Source: Powellomyces hirtus (taxonomy: Eukaryota > Chytridiomycota > Chytridiomycetes > Spizellomycetales > Powellomycetaceae). Taken from it: DNA of 64,000 bases. Below, one piece after another: positions 15,319 to 25,744 of the stretch. Both the position numbers and the translations under genes were made by a program. The stretch lies in contig JAHLKG010000004.1 in NCBI GenBank assembly GCA_025526995.1, forward strand, positions 434,001 through 498,000, given 5' to 3'. The notes below the pieces were generated by a model. It saw only the letters and a program-made list of their open reading frames with translations, searched no databases and was not told where the DNA came from. Positions within the stretch are counted from its first letter, which is position 1; every line of letters starts with the position of its first letter.

Positions 15319-17278
15319 TCAAAGGTCTGTAGTGCGCTTCACGTCTCCCTTGCCGTCAACCACGTGGACGGTAGGCGCGGCAGTCTCGACGTCATACACC
15401 TTGGAGCCGTTCTCGAAGTCATGCGCCTTTGAGTGCCCATCGGGGTTCTCGGGATCAGGCAAGACGCTCATTGTGTCGTCATCATCCTTCTTTTCAGCGC
15501 GGTTCAATACAAAGTCTCCCTCCCATCTGGAAATGACAACGCAAGCAAGGCAGTTGCCCACTGTTGAAAGGAAAAACGTGAAACAAGGTCAGCCATGTTG
15601 TAGTATATTCAGCGACTTGACTCAAACTTACGTAGGTTGATGGATGTTCTGGCCATATCGCAGATCTAGCGTGGAACAAGAAAAAAAGATCAGCTGATGT
15701 GACAAGTAAGGGCAAGTCTAAAAAGACTACAAACCTCATCAATTCCCAAGATGATCAAAATAACTTCGGTGGGAAGGCCCCATGTCTCACAAGCAGCCTG
15801 AAGAATAACCAAACTAGCCCGGGGAACGCCGGCGATACCCTTGCTCATCAACAGGACCAAGAACATCCTGACGATTTGCTCTCCGATAGGCCAAGATTGT
15901 CCATCCACCTGAGCGACAAACAAGACCGCTGTTCCCAAATACAACGTCGTTCCGTCCAAATTGAACGAATATCCGACCGGAATCACAAACGACACGATAT
16001 GCGCGGGGCAACCTAGTGCGATCATGTTCTCCATGGCAATCGCGAGGGCTGCATCGGACGAAGCCGTGGTGAACGCGATAATGATGGGGTCTCGGACGGC
16101 CTTCAGGAACGGGATAATTGGTACTCGAGCGATGAGGGCCACCGGAAGAAGGATGAGGATTGTAAATGCGAAGAGTCCAGCGTATACTGTGCCAATGAGC
16201 TTTCCCAGAACAGCCAATGAGCCTATTCCATTGGAAGCGACGGTTTTGGCAAGTGATCCACCGATTGCCTAGATTGGATTTGAATGTTAGCGAGGGAAGG
16301 GACCAGGGATGAGTATGCACACGGTTCTTACCAGCGGCGTGAATCTCATGACGAGGTTGACCACCTGCAGCATCACACCCGCTACAGCATCGAAAAAGCC
16401 AACGATAACCCTCTTGTGATCCTTATTCGGGACCAGCATGCAAGCCCAGGCGAACATAACTGCGCAGAATGTGATTTGCAGGGACTTGTTGTTGGCCGCT
16501 GCGCCGAAGAAGGAGACAGGAATGATGTCGTTCAGCTGTTTGCCTATCGTGAAAGGTTCCGTGGCATTGGGTTTCTTGCAAGTCCGATCCCCGTCCGGGC
16601 ACAGATCCAGGCCAGAGTTTACTCCGGGCTTGATGAGATTACCAAATGCCAGACCGACGAAAACTGGATCGCGGTATAGATGAGCATCAGATGAATAAAC
16701 CACACATGATGGCAAGATTTACTTACTTGCAATGACAGTCAGACACATAAAATAGGCGATCGACTTGGCTCCAAGACGGCCAACACGAGCGATGTCATCT
16801 CCATGTCCAGCGATCCCAACAATCAGCAGTCTACATCATGCGCAAAGGGCCATGAGTTAAGTATACTTCTACTGTACGGGGGCAGTACAGGCACGCAATT
16901 CTTACGAGAAGATGAGGGGGACAATCAGAGATTTAACCATTGGCAAAAAGATGTGAGATGACAAGAGACCGAGGTACTCCTTCGAGAACTTTGGAGCAAG
17001 CAGTCCCATCATGATACCGAGGGCGGAGAAGATGAGGATCCACCACAACTGATTGCATTCGAAAGTCACTCAGTTAGCAGGCATGTAAGCTTTTCCGGAG
17101 CGCAGGACATCTTTTGAGTTTACCATGTTGATGTTCAGCATACGCTTGGGAAATCTCAGGGCGCGAAGCCCTTTCTGCGCCCTGGTCGGCCTTTCAACTA
17201 TTAAACACTCTGTTAGACTAAGATTCTAGAATGGGACCTCCGTCAGACCTTCGAATTACCTGCAGTGTTGTTGTGCAT
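15319..17278 (-). CDS. Dicarboxylate/amino acid:cation symporter (DAACS, SLC1-like)
   Basis: Eight exons: 17278-17260, 17197-17124, 17048-16906, 16830-16727, 16663-16332, 16268-15735, 15665-15632 and 15560-15319; 493 residues. Family signatures are plain: the serine-rich hairpin followed by TTASSDAALAIAMENM, and SFVIPVGYSFNLDGTTLYL, which corresponds to the Na+/substrate-binding NMDGT motif of the SLC1 and bacterial GltP/DctA families. Several hydrophobic helices precede these. An extracellular loop with three Cys (LCPDGDRTCKKP) follows the fourth helix. The cytosolic C-terminus is acidic and hydrophilic. It should import glutamate/aspartate or C4-dicarboxylates with Na+ or H+ across the plasma membrane; the exact substrate cannot be told. 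The first exon is only 19 bp (start MHNNTA), so the N-terminus is less secure than the rest. Confidence 0.92.
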
Positions 17279-18541
17279 AATTGACTTGTCCAGCAAGGCA
17301 GATAGTGAAAGATGTGTAAACGACTTGGCCTGCAAGATGCGTGTATGTATGGGCAGAGGCGGCCCCAATGAGCCCTCATGTTATACTGTACGCTCTTGTT
17401 CATCCATCATGCCGCTAGAGGGTCCCCCGCGTTCTGCACATTTGCAGCGCCAAAGTGTAGAAGGCTTTTGTTGTCTCTCAAAAACACTCAACCGCTTTGG
17501 TGCGCGTCGATGAGCAAGTGGGCGGAGGTCTCCCACTCTTTGGTCGCCACCCGTGTCGTCCTGGATGCTTTTCACGTTGCACCCGTTGCGCCCACGACCC
17601 CACATCGCGTCCAAGCACATCCGTTATGCCTCCAACCCTCAATCAGCCACCTCCGCGAATTCCTTTTGTGGCCTTCTACGGCTCCAAGCTAGAATGCTGT
17701 ACACCCGTTGTACATATAGCTTAATGCAATCATGTCTTCCATGAATTCAACGAGGTTGTTAGCGGCTCAGCTGGACGTTATCGCGAATTTGAGTGTGGTC
17801 ATGCACAGACATTTTTTAAGAAATTTGGGTTCGAGCCCCACAAGCCCCGAGTTCAAGCCACACCAAACAAAAACTTCAGCCGTCGTTCAACCCGGCCACC
17901 GCGTTCCTGCTCGCCTACACCCGACCGTGGTCCATCTGGAGAGACGGGTTGCCGCTACGGATTCTATCATCCAGTGTCATGCGACCTGGCATGGAAGTGT
18001 TGTGGTGCATGATTATTTCCAGCATGCTACCGTGACGGTTATTTCGCCGTTGGTCCTCCTGCTTTTGGGTAATCATTCGGCTTAACATAGAGACATGCCA
18101 AGTCGAATTTGGTACGCATGGTTCGGCTCGATCGTGTATGGAGGCTCGCACCCGATTTGTACGCGTCTGTGAGACAATTTCGTGGACCACGAAACCTCGT
18201 CATCTCAACTCGGCTTGCCACTATTCGTGGCTCCGGGTCGTCTGCAGTAGTGGTGGCTGTCATTCAGTATATCATAGCTTTGAATATGTAGTTGCGGGGT
18301 TGGAATGTATGTTTCAGCGTGCGCCCCTGTTGAAACAGTGGCATACTTGTATTTGTACAAATCACAAATCACTGCATGACGCGAAGTCACAAATATGATA
18401 AGCCAAGAGCTTGACACCCATCTGAATCTCTGCGATTACAGATGCCGCGATGACGACTGATCTGGCATACCACGGGCCGAAATCGGCAGCAGATCTCCTA
18501 AACTACTTTGGCATTGCACACATATCGATAACATAGATTCG
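17279..18541. other. Intergenic region upstream of the symporter
   Basis: About 1.26 kb without a supported gene. It holds the symporter promoter. Short open frames on both strands lack domains, splice partners and coding character. A tRNA-like B-box (GGTTCGAGCCC) near 17828 has no matching tRNA fold. Confidence 0.45.
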
Positions 18542-18782
18542 ATGGAAAGCCGGGAAAATCAAACGCCTGTTATCAGCCTCGATGAATATTCCACGCAAAC
18601 GTCTGACATGATGTGCGAAGCGCCGCCTGCTAGTTCAATGTTTGAAGGTGGCACGAGGGATCATCTCTGCAACTCAGATGTCTGTGCGGATTTGGATAAG
18701 CTGCTGGCGGAGTACCCCTTTCACAAGGGACCACGTTGCATCACCCTGACGTTCCCTCATATTTAGCTCAGACCAAATAATA

Positions 18783-19260
18783 GGGAGTTTCAAACATAAA
18801 TCGAATATTTGCCCTTAACGTCCACACCCTGAATATTACACAAAATGCTGCGCTTTTGTGTTCGCTTGTGGCCAGCCAATGAGCGAGCTAGCATGCCGTC
18901 GCACAGACGATGAATGGCGGTTGAGGTTTGAACGGCCGGATTTGTTTCAACGTTTGAAAAGCTTGTTGAAAAGAATGACGAAACCAGCGAGTTGCAACGT
19001 TGCACAGGGGTTGCTAGACCGCGTTTCGACGTTGAAATGGAGCAAAAAGCACCTCTGGAGTCGCAGGTTGCGAAAGTTGAATTGAGACACTGAAAGATGC
19101 CCGATTTTGTGGGAGCCTATCAGAGCTCTCCGATGTAGCTACAAATACCCTCTACCCGGTATTCAATACCCTCTACCCGGTATTCGTCAATTCATCGGCG
19201 ACGAAAAATCCTTTCGTTTGTGGGGAAAAAATCGCGTTTCATCTCATGTTTGAAACTCCC
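18783..19260. mobile_element. MITE-like element with 15-bp terminal inverted repeats and TA duplication
   Basis: The left end reads GGGAGTTTCAAACAT and the right end is its exact inverse, ATGTTTGAAACTCCC. Both are bordered by TA (18781-18782 and 19261-19262), so insertion with a TA target duplication is the simplest reading. The element is 478 bp, far too short to encode a transposase, which makes it a MITE. TA duplication is typical of the Tc1/mariner superfamily, but that assignment is inference. Inside it, a 21-bp unit (ATACCCTCTACCCGGTATTC plus one base) is repeated twice in tandem at 19145-19186. Confidence 0.75.
19145..19186 (+). repeat. Two tandem 21-bp units inside the MITE
   Basis: Two adjacent copies of ATACCCTCTACCCGGTATTC differ only in the last base of the 21-bp unit. 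They lie near the right end of the inverted-repeat element. A 21-bp period keeps reading frame, but no gene is supported here. Confidence 0.85.
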
Positions 19261-19262
19261 TA

Positions 19263-20143
19263 ATGTGGACCCGTGTTGTGAGGAAATTTCATCCATGGAT
19301 CTGCTCAACGAAGATTCCGATGGCCATCGCAGCCGCGAGCAAGGGGAAATCCAGGTTGAGCAGGCACATCATTCAACAGAAAGCAACTGAGATATGTTTG
19401 ACGAATGACTTCAAACTTGCTAGCACACTACTGCAGTGTGACGACGTCCATTGCGATTTGCATATGGGTTTAGTCTCAGAGGTAAAGTCGTGTCTTTCGC
19501 GGGCATACTTACACTCGAATACCACAATGCCGAGTTTTAGGCGTCCGCTTCTTCTTCGACAACAAGAAGATCTGAAGGCCCGGGGAACGTGGATGTGTTG
19601 AGTAGCATTGGCGTGGGTTCACCAGCCTGTGTGAGTTCGTATGCTTGGGGAGTCTTTGAATGGCGTATCCGTCCTTTTTCACACTCGATTCCGACTGTTG
19701 CATCTTCAAATTTTCCACAAATCAACCAGAACCCTAAATCACCAGGTAGTGGACAAGACACTCAAGTGGAACTAGGAACGGAGGTTTCATGTGGTACGGA
19801 TGATCGGCTGTCGCCATGTGACACTGGCCAAGAAAGGGCATCAAACCAGCACAAGGATGAGACAACATCTAGCACTGCGGTTCCAAGAACAACAGCAGCA
19901 TCGGGCTTGCTCATCGCGCTCGAAAACTGCGTGGAGCTGCTAAGAAAGTTCAACGACGCTTTAAACAAGTCACCAGGCTCCCTCAGCGCGCAAGTAACTG
20001 AGGATGTCAAGTCAAAGGGTCTCTCCCCAGGATTGTCCAAGGCCGCTGACGAATATGTCCAAACCGCGAACAGACACAACGAACTGATGAGAAGCATGGT
20101 TCTGATGCCGACTAGTCGGAGGGCAGATTTTGGTGAAGAATGA
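19263..20143 (+). CDS. Doubtful hypothetical gene beside the MITE
   Basis: A frame at 19541-20143 starts directly after a plausible acceptor (GAGTTTTAG) and runs 200 codons to a TGA. A phase-0 donor at 19481/19482 (CAGAG/GTAAAG) would join it to an upstream frame 19263-19481 that begins with an ATG right at the MITE border, giving a 59-bp intron. The second part is Ser/Thr-rich, then has a leucine-rich helical stretch (GLLIALENCVELLRKFNDAL) and a short helical tail. I recognise no family. An isolated frame at 18542-18766, before the MITE, may be an upstream exon, in which case the MITE sits in an intron. Both the start and coding status are uncertain. Confidence 0.35.
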
Positions 20144-20526
20144 GCTGACAAACGTGCGTGCATGGGGATAAGAACAATCTCATGCAAATGGAGATAGCCT
20201 CTGCATGATCCGGGGCTCTGAGTTTCATTTTTTGAGCGCAGACTGGAAGCTAAGAACAGGCGCATTGTGAAATAGTATAGCGTGAATCACATCTTCCCAT
20301 CACGAACTGGCAGGATAGTGTGATGCTGGAAGAACCTAGCGTCAAGTCATCTATGTAATAAATCATGAAAGAAGAGTTCGCATCTTCGTAACAGCTGTGC
20401 CTAGCTAGCTAATTCTATTCGCGCTCCTATCCTGGGGTGCGATGTTGTGTTAATATAAATGCAAAGACTCTTCCTAATGAAGGAACAAGGCAAATCCCGG
20501 TAGACATGGCCTACACTGCCGTGTCC
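20144..20526. other. Intergenic region, convergent gene ends
   Basis: About 380 bp between the stop of the doubtful + strand gene and the stop of the mitochondrial carrier on the minus strand. AT-rich; nothing recognisable. Confidence 0.5.
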
Positions 20527-22044
20527 CTATTCTTGGCTGAATGCAAAGCGCCCGAGCTTCCGCAATTGCTCCAGGAAGACGAACGTGAGGACCGTATGTG
20601 GTCTAAAAACGCCAAAATAATCAGTATGCGACCTGAGATGATCCAGATGCAGCGCTGAAGAAGTCAAACTTACCCTATTCGGAGGTAATGTGCTGAGAAC
20701 CCCTTGTAAAGCGCACGTATGCCTTCCGCTTTCACTGTTTTGACTAGACAGTCGAAACCGGATTTGTATAAAGCACCCTGTTTCCCATCTGCTGCCGTGT
20801 TTTGATTGTACTAGGAATCGAAATAATATGAGATGGACAGTTCAGCAGGCTGCTTACAGATGATCAGCCGAGAAAACCACAGCACTAAGCGTGACCCTTT
20901 ACCATTCGCGTGCTGGCAACATCGAAAGGATTCATCGAGATGCACACAAAGAAACTGGTGATGAGACTAGCGCCGAGGTGTAGGCCCAGCCCACCATGTC
21001 CGTCGTGCATCTGGAACCACCCGCTCCTCGCTAAGATTTGTTTGAAAGAATCGTAACTGGATAGTTGCACAGCAGATCCGATTCCGGTCCGCAGCATAGC
21101 AGCGTCGACGCCTCGCCACAATCCTCGAACACCCTCTGCACCGTAGATAAGTTTCAGAGCGCGGAACGTTCCATCCTTCACGTAGGTGTGCTGAGCACCG
21201 ACTGCGTTGCTAGAGGCTGTGGTATAGGATTGCATACGCTGCCATATACAAGAGAGTAAAAGATGAGGATTTGCATGGCTCGTTGCGGAGAAGAACGAAG
21301 TGACAGTCTATACAATACCGTTTTGATCAGATATAATGGAGATGAAATACATGCACCCATGAGACCAGATGTGGCGCCTCCCAGAATCATCGCAGGCAGT
21401 TGATTGGCTTGACCTGTTGACGACGCCATATTGAAGAGGCTCACATATCCAGCTTTTATGGGTTCATAAAGTCCCAGTCGACATCCATTGAGCAAGACTT
21501 GGTATATGTATGCCTTGAAGATGAGATGAGGAATACATCATAAGTACATAGGACTCGTTCCAGCGAAAAGTAGAGAGAGGGTCCTCGGAATTTGTCGTTC
21601 GCTGCAGGTTTGCCAAACGCTTCCAGTCACATCTCAGTTTCGCATCCAGCGCAAACCCATATGTACTTTGCCACGCCATCGTCCTTCCTGTTTGCAAAGC
21701 AACTGCTGCCAACTTACCGGTGCCAATCCTCGCTGTATCCCTCGAAGTCCCTCATTCCGGAAAATGGTAGCCAACGCAGACAGGGCATTTGGATAAGGAC
21801 GTGGGCCGGTCGCTTGTGCTGCACCCTTGGACACAGCCGTCGGTCGCTTTTCAAGTTCGCCCTGCAGTTGTAAACGAGTTTTGACAACTTCCCATGGGTT
21901 TGTGAAGGTCACAGCACCGCAAGCTGCCAGTGCGCCAATAGTGAACTGAGAAGCATGGTGCACAAGGGGAGATGTCGTTGGCCTTGGAGACACGAGAATT
22001 GGTGTTCGTGGAGGGGTTGCTGTGGTTGACATGACGGCGGACAT
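20527..22044 (-). CDS. OAC1: Mitochondrial carrier, Oac1/SLC25A34-35 type
   Basis: Five exons: 22044-21718, 21513-21319, 21238-20903, 20810-20674 and 20602-20527; 356 residues. The three repeats of the SLC25 fold are present with their Px[D/E]xx[K/R] signatures: NPWEVVKTRLQLQG, SPLYLIKTRMQSY and NPFDVASTRM. The C-terminus (PHTVLTFVFLEQLRKLG) and the first motif's PW in place of PL/PF match yeast Oac1 and the animal SLC25A34/35 group. Oac1 exchanges oxaloacetate, sulphate, malonate or isopropylmalate across the inner mitochondrial membrane, linking the cytosol with leucine biosynthesis and the TCA cycle. Substrate here is inferred from similarity. The ATG at 22044 is used; an open frame extends upstream to 22173 but that part looks like leader sequence (poly-A, GT-rich). 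Confidence 0.9.
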
Positions 22045-22700
22045 TGGTTGACGATAATTCTCGTTGCCTGCTTGTCGCAAAAAAATGCCCTCTTTTCGTT
22101 CGCTTTGAAGTGTAGCCCAAACGAATAAATAAATAACGTCTATAATAAGCCCACTTCGAAAAAGAAACAACACAAAAAACCTCCAAAGAAAAAAAAAAAA
22201 CCAAATAAAACAACCAAAGCGTCAGCTGGACAAGGTCTCGCGCGCGTGTGACGCCTCCATAACTCAACAACCTGGTGGCTCTCTCGCAGCGGCGGATTCT
22301 CGAGCGCCGATTATTTCGCTCCACTGCAGGGTAGGTCAGTGTTTACCGTATGCTGGAGTCTCCACGAGGCGGTCTTTCGGACGGCAGCGCAACTACTGGC
22401 GGTTGCTTTTGCGCACATTAGTTTCAGCTAGTCAGGTGGAGAATGATTATAAAGGTGCAATCCTGCCCTTGGCAACGAGTGCCACGGGAAAGAAAGTGTA
22501 AGGGGATGTGACAGGACTGTCGTAGAGCGCTGTGTTGGGATGTTATCTGCAGCCTCACTTCAATAGTGACCGAACTGTCTGGCACTTTACGACATAACGC
22601 GGGTGATGGGAGCGAGCAGGGAGAGAATCGCCATTTACGGTGGTGCAATGCCAGAAAACTAGATTGTCTATGAGACACTATATGAGACACTATATGCTAC
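22045..22700. other. Intergenic region between the carrier and fumarylacetoacetase
   Basis: About 650 bp upstream of the carrier and downstream of the next gene. It contains an A-rich tract (22172-22208) near the carrier start and a short direct repeat of TATGAGACACTA around 22670-22693. No gene is supported. Confidence 0.5.
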
Positions 22701-24595
22701 CTACATAGGTGCGGGCTTAGGAGGTGCTAGCTTTCCGCGGGCCTCACCAAATCCAATACGTATGCGATGTCCATCGAGATCGCGTTCACAGTATCCCCGC
22801 ATCACAACTTCATCTCCATCTTCAATAAAAGCCCGGGTGTCGTCTGCTGTGAGTTGAAATGGCTCACTGCCATTTTTGCTCAATTCAAGCAGGGAGCCGA
22901 GAGATTCGGGTGTCTGCAGGACCATGGATTCTCATCAGCGTGCGCCGGTGGGGTAGATATTCGTGACACACTTACCGGTCCGCTGATGGTGCCACTTCCT
23001 AGAAGATCTCCTGCACGCATGTTGCATCCATTGATGGTGTGATGAGCCAGCATCTGCTTGAATGACCAGTACATGTATTTCAAGTTGGACCGTGACACCA
23101 CTGTCGGCTTCTCTGCGCTTGGTGCTGGATTCATTGATGAGACCGGTAATCACGAGAGAGTAACACGACATCATCATTGAGGACGCAGAGACTTACGCTT
23201 GATTGCGACTTCAAGTTTGACATCATACGCGTCATATGTCCCTGCGTTGAGGTAGCTGGCAGGTGTCGGGTCCTAGGAACGAGGAGGGAAACAACACCGC
23301 CATTAGTTCTACGAAAATACTCTATAACCTCCGTCATCTTCTTGCCTGGGTCGGTTGAGTTACTCGAAACGGCTCCAGAGCATCCAGGGTAATGATCCAG
23401 GGGGAGATCGTAGTACCAAAGTTCTGCACGCCCGCCAAGCATAAGTCTGACGAAAATCACTTACACGCGCGCGCCACACAGTTCATTCACCTTGCCCAGG
23501 AACGGTCCCAAAGGAACATATTCATACTGCTGAATGTCACGTGCTGAAAGTTCCCCAACCGCAATCAGTGCACGCTCGGAGCAGTCGCAAATTCCGACAC
23601 TCACCACTCCAATCATTCATGAGAGCAAGCCCAAAGATGTGATCATCGGCTTGGGACACAGGTATGCTGTCGCCCAGAGTGTTTCCAATTCCAACGAACG
23701 CGGCCTGTATAGCTCACCATCAGCCTTCTGTAACATTTGGACTTCCGACCTGACCACGATACAAACCACTTCTAATTCATAATCCAGTTTCTTTGATGCC
23801 GAAAACTCTGGTGCTTTTGTTTGTGGGTTCAAAATCAGGCCAGATGGGCGAGTGATCGGAGTCCCACTAACAACGACCGAAGATGCACGTCCGTGATATC
23901 CAACTGGTAGATGAACCCTGCAAAGTCAAGCAATAGAGCTGTCAATTCGAGCTACCTATAAAATACACTCCGTTGGAAAGCTTACCAGTTGGGCATAAGA
24001 GCGTTCTCCTTTCCTCGAAACATGACGCCAACGTTTGTGGCATGTTCCTTGGAGGCGTAGAAATCAGTGTAGTCTCCAATTTGCGCAGGCATATGATATT
24101 GAACACTGTTCAAGGGTTTCAGGACTTCCGCTTGCAGGGTCTTGTTTCCGCGAAGCTTAGATGGTCCTGTTTCGCTAAGAGTGGCTTGAATGGTGCTTCG
24201 TGCTTCTCTCCAAGCAGATCGACCCAGAGACATAAATTCATTCAACGCTGGCTGTGATTAAAATCCGGTAAGCTTCGTTCCGCTTGAGCGAGCTGATTGG
24301 GATGTGCTGAAATACCTTCCCAAAGACACGCTCGGCCACTCCATTGCCGAGCTGTGGGCCCTCAAACGCACCGGCTTTGGCCAAAACAAGCAGATCGACG
24401 GCATACGTTCCAATCGCAGTGGCAGCCCTGGGAGTAGCCTTTCAATTGGGGTTCAAGGTGAATGTCATATTGTCACCAGACGTCACTCAATGGGACTGAT
24501 ACCTGCTGGGCGGTGGAGATAACCCCGAACGGGATGTTTTCAAGTGGGAAGTCCGAGTCAGGAAGCACCTCAACAAATGAAGCAACAGGAGGCAT
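22701..24595 (-). CDS. FAH: Fumarylacetoacetase
   Basis: Ten exons: 24595-24503, 24438-24316, 24251-23986, 23917-23767, 23704-23605, 23543-23491, 23423-23346, 23272-23197, 23124-22976 and 22913-22701; 433 residues. It hydrolyses fumarylacetoacetate to fumarate and acetoacetate, the last step of tyrosine and phenylalanine breakdown, in the cytosol. The N-terminal domain and catalytic domain follow animal and fungal [22 protein letters not shown], the metal-site region [61 protein letters not shown] and the closing [12 protein letters not shown]. The intron 23345-23273 starts with GC instead of GT; the GC site is preferred because it keeps the conserved [14 protein letters not shown] stretch intact. 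No neighbouring genes belong to the same pathway. Confidence 0.95.
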
Positions 24596-25744
24596 TTTCA
24601 TCAATGGGAAGTACAACAAGAAGATGGAGTGTGTCTGAATTGACTTATTGAACGGTGCGAGAGTATTCTGCCAATTGGTGTTGTGGAATGGGATTGACAG
24701 GAAGACTCGTGAGTCACACAGAGCCCAAGCCACGTTTGTCAAGCGCGTCGCGTCGGTGGTCCTGGGATCGAGGTCTGGTCGGAAAGTGACATAGGCTTTT
24801 ATCAAAGCAGGATTCCTATCTCACACTGTTATAGACGAGACCACATTTCTGTGGTGGACGTCTGCCTCTTGTCCCATCCTAGAAGGATATGGCATTTCTA
24901 TAGGGCAACAGCGACAGCCAGATGCGTATACCTGATCCGTGCTCAACATCAGCGCCAAAGCACGCGGCAAAAGCAATGCCAAATGGCACGCTTTACTTAT
25001 GAAGGGGTGCTTGCCTTGATGTGAGATTAGGGCAGGGAGGAGTGCTTTTGTCCTTTTTAAGTTAGATCTTCAAGGTTCAACATTTGTATATCACAAGTCA
25101 CATTGTACATTTTGTACATTCCGAGAATGGGTTCCTTGTATGACACCAGCGGGAATCGAACCAATGACCTTGATAACTCAACGCAGAATCGGAAAATACT
25201 CTTAACGACTCGGCCAAACAACATAGTTGACAAAGATTCTCCACTTTTGCGATAAAACGCATTTGGTATGGGCAAGACATTTATTTTTTTTTGACAAAAA
25301 TCCCTCATACTTCGCATTTCCCAACACCACGCAGCTCTCTCTCTCTCTGACACAGCCGTCTTCTGCTCCTGGATCCTGCACAACAATCCAATCCCGCGCT
25401 TCAAGAATGTGAACACATTGAATCGATTGGACAGCCGCGTACTAACAGATCATGAACTGATCACTAGATGTTTGGACATCCTCCATTGGAAAGAGCCCAA
25501 CGCAGGGAAAAACAGAAACTACTATGGTCTATTTTCTTCTTAAGTGGTAGAAATGAGAAAAGGGATGCGAAGAGTTGACTGATTGTGGAGCTCGGAGCGC
25601 GCGGTGATGGAGTTGTAATGAGAGGTTTAATTTACAAATAAGAAACTGGTATGTCTGGTCGAGGATATAATGCGGGGAACAGCAGGGTGCAGGGTGCACA
25701 GAGTCTGTGGTGGGTGGTCAGTGTAAAATAATCCGAGAGCAAAG
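24596..25744. other. Intergenic region with a tRNA-like sequence
   Basis: About 1.15 kb between the fumarylacetoacetase start and the stop of phosphatidylserine synthase (both minus strand). Apart from the tRNA-like stretch listed separately, a CT microsatellite (25337-25351) is present and no coding sequence is supported. Confidence 0.5.
25141..25225 (-). other. tRNA-like sequence, probably a pseudogene
   Basis: On the minus strand an A-box-like TGGCCGAGTCGTT (25216-25204) and a perfect B-box GGTTCGATTCC (25162-25152) sit at normal tRNA distance, as in a class II (Leu/Ser-like) tRNA. The acceptor stem does not pair, and the T stem keeps only part of its pairs, so I do not call a working tRNA. 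A tRNA-derived repeat is also possible. Confidence 0.35.

Noticed and set aside
14957..15640. A 227-codon + strand open frame
   Set aside because: It overlaps the symporter's last exons on the other strand, has no domain and an erratic composition; the symporter reading is secure.
17732..17900. Possible tRNA with B-box near 17828
   Set aside because: GGTTCGAGCCC is present and an A-box-like stretch lies upstream, but neither acceptor nor D arm pairs.
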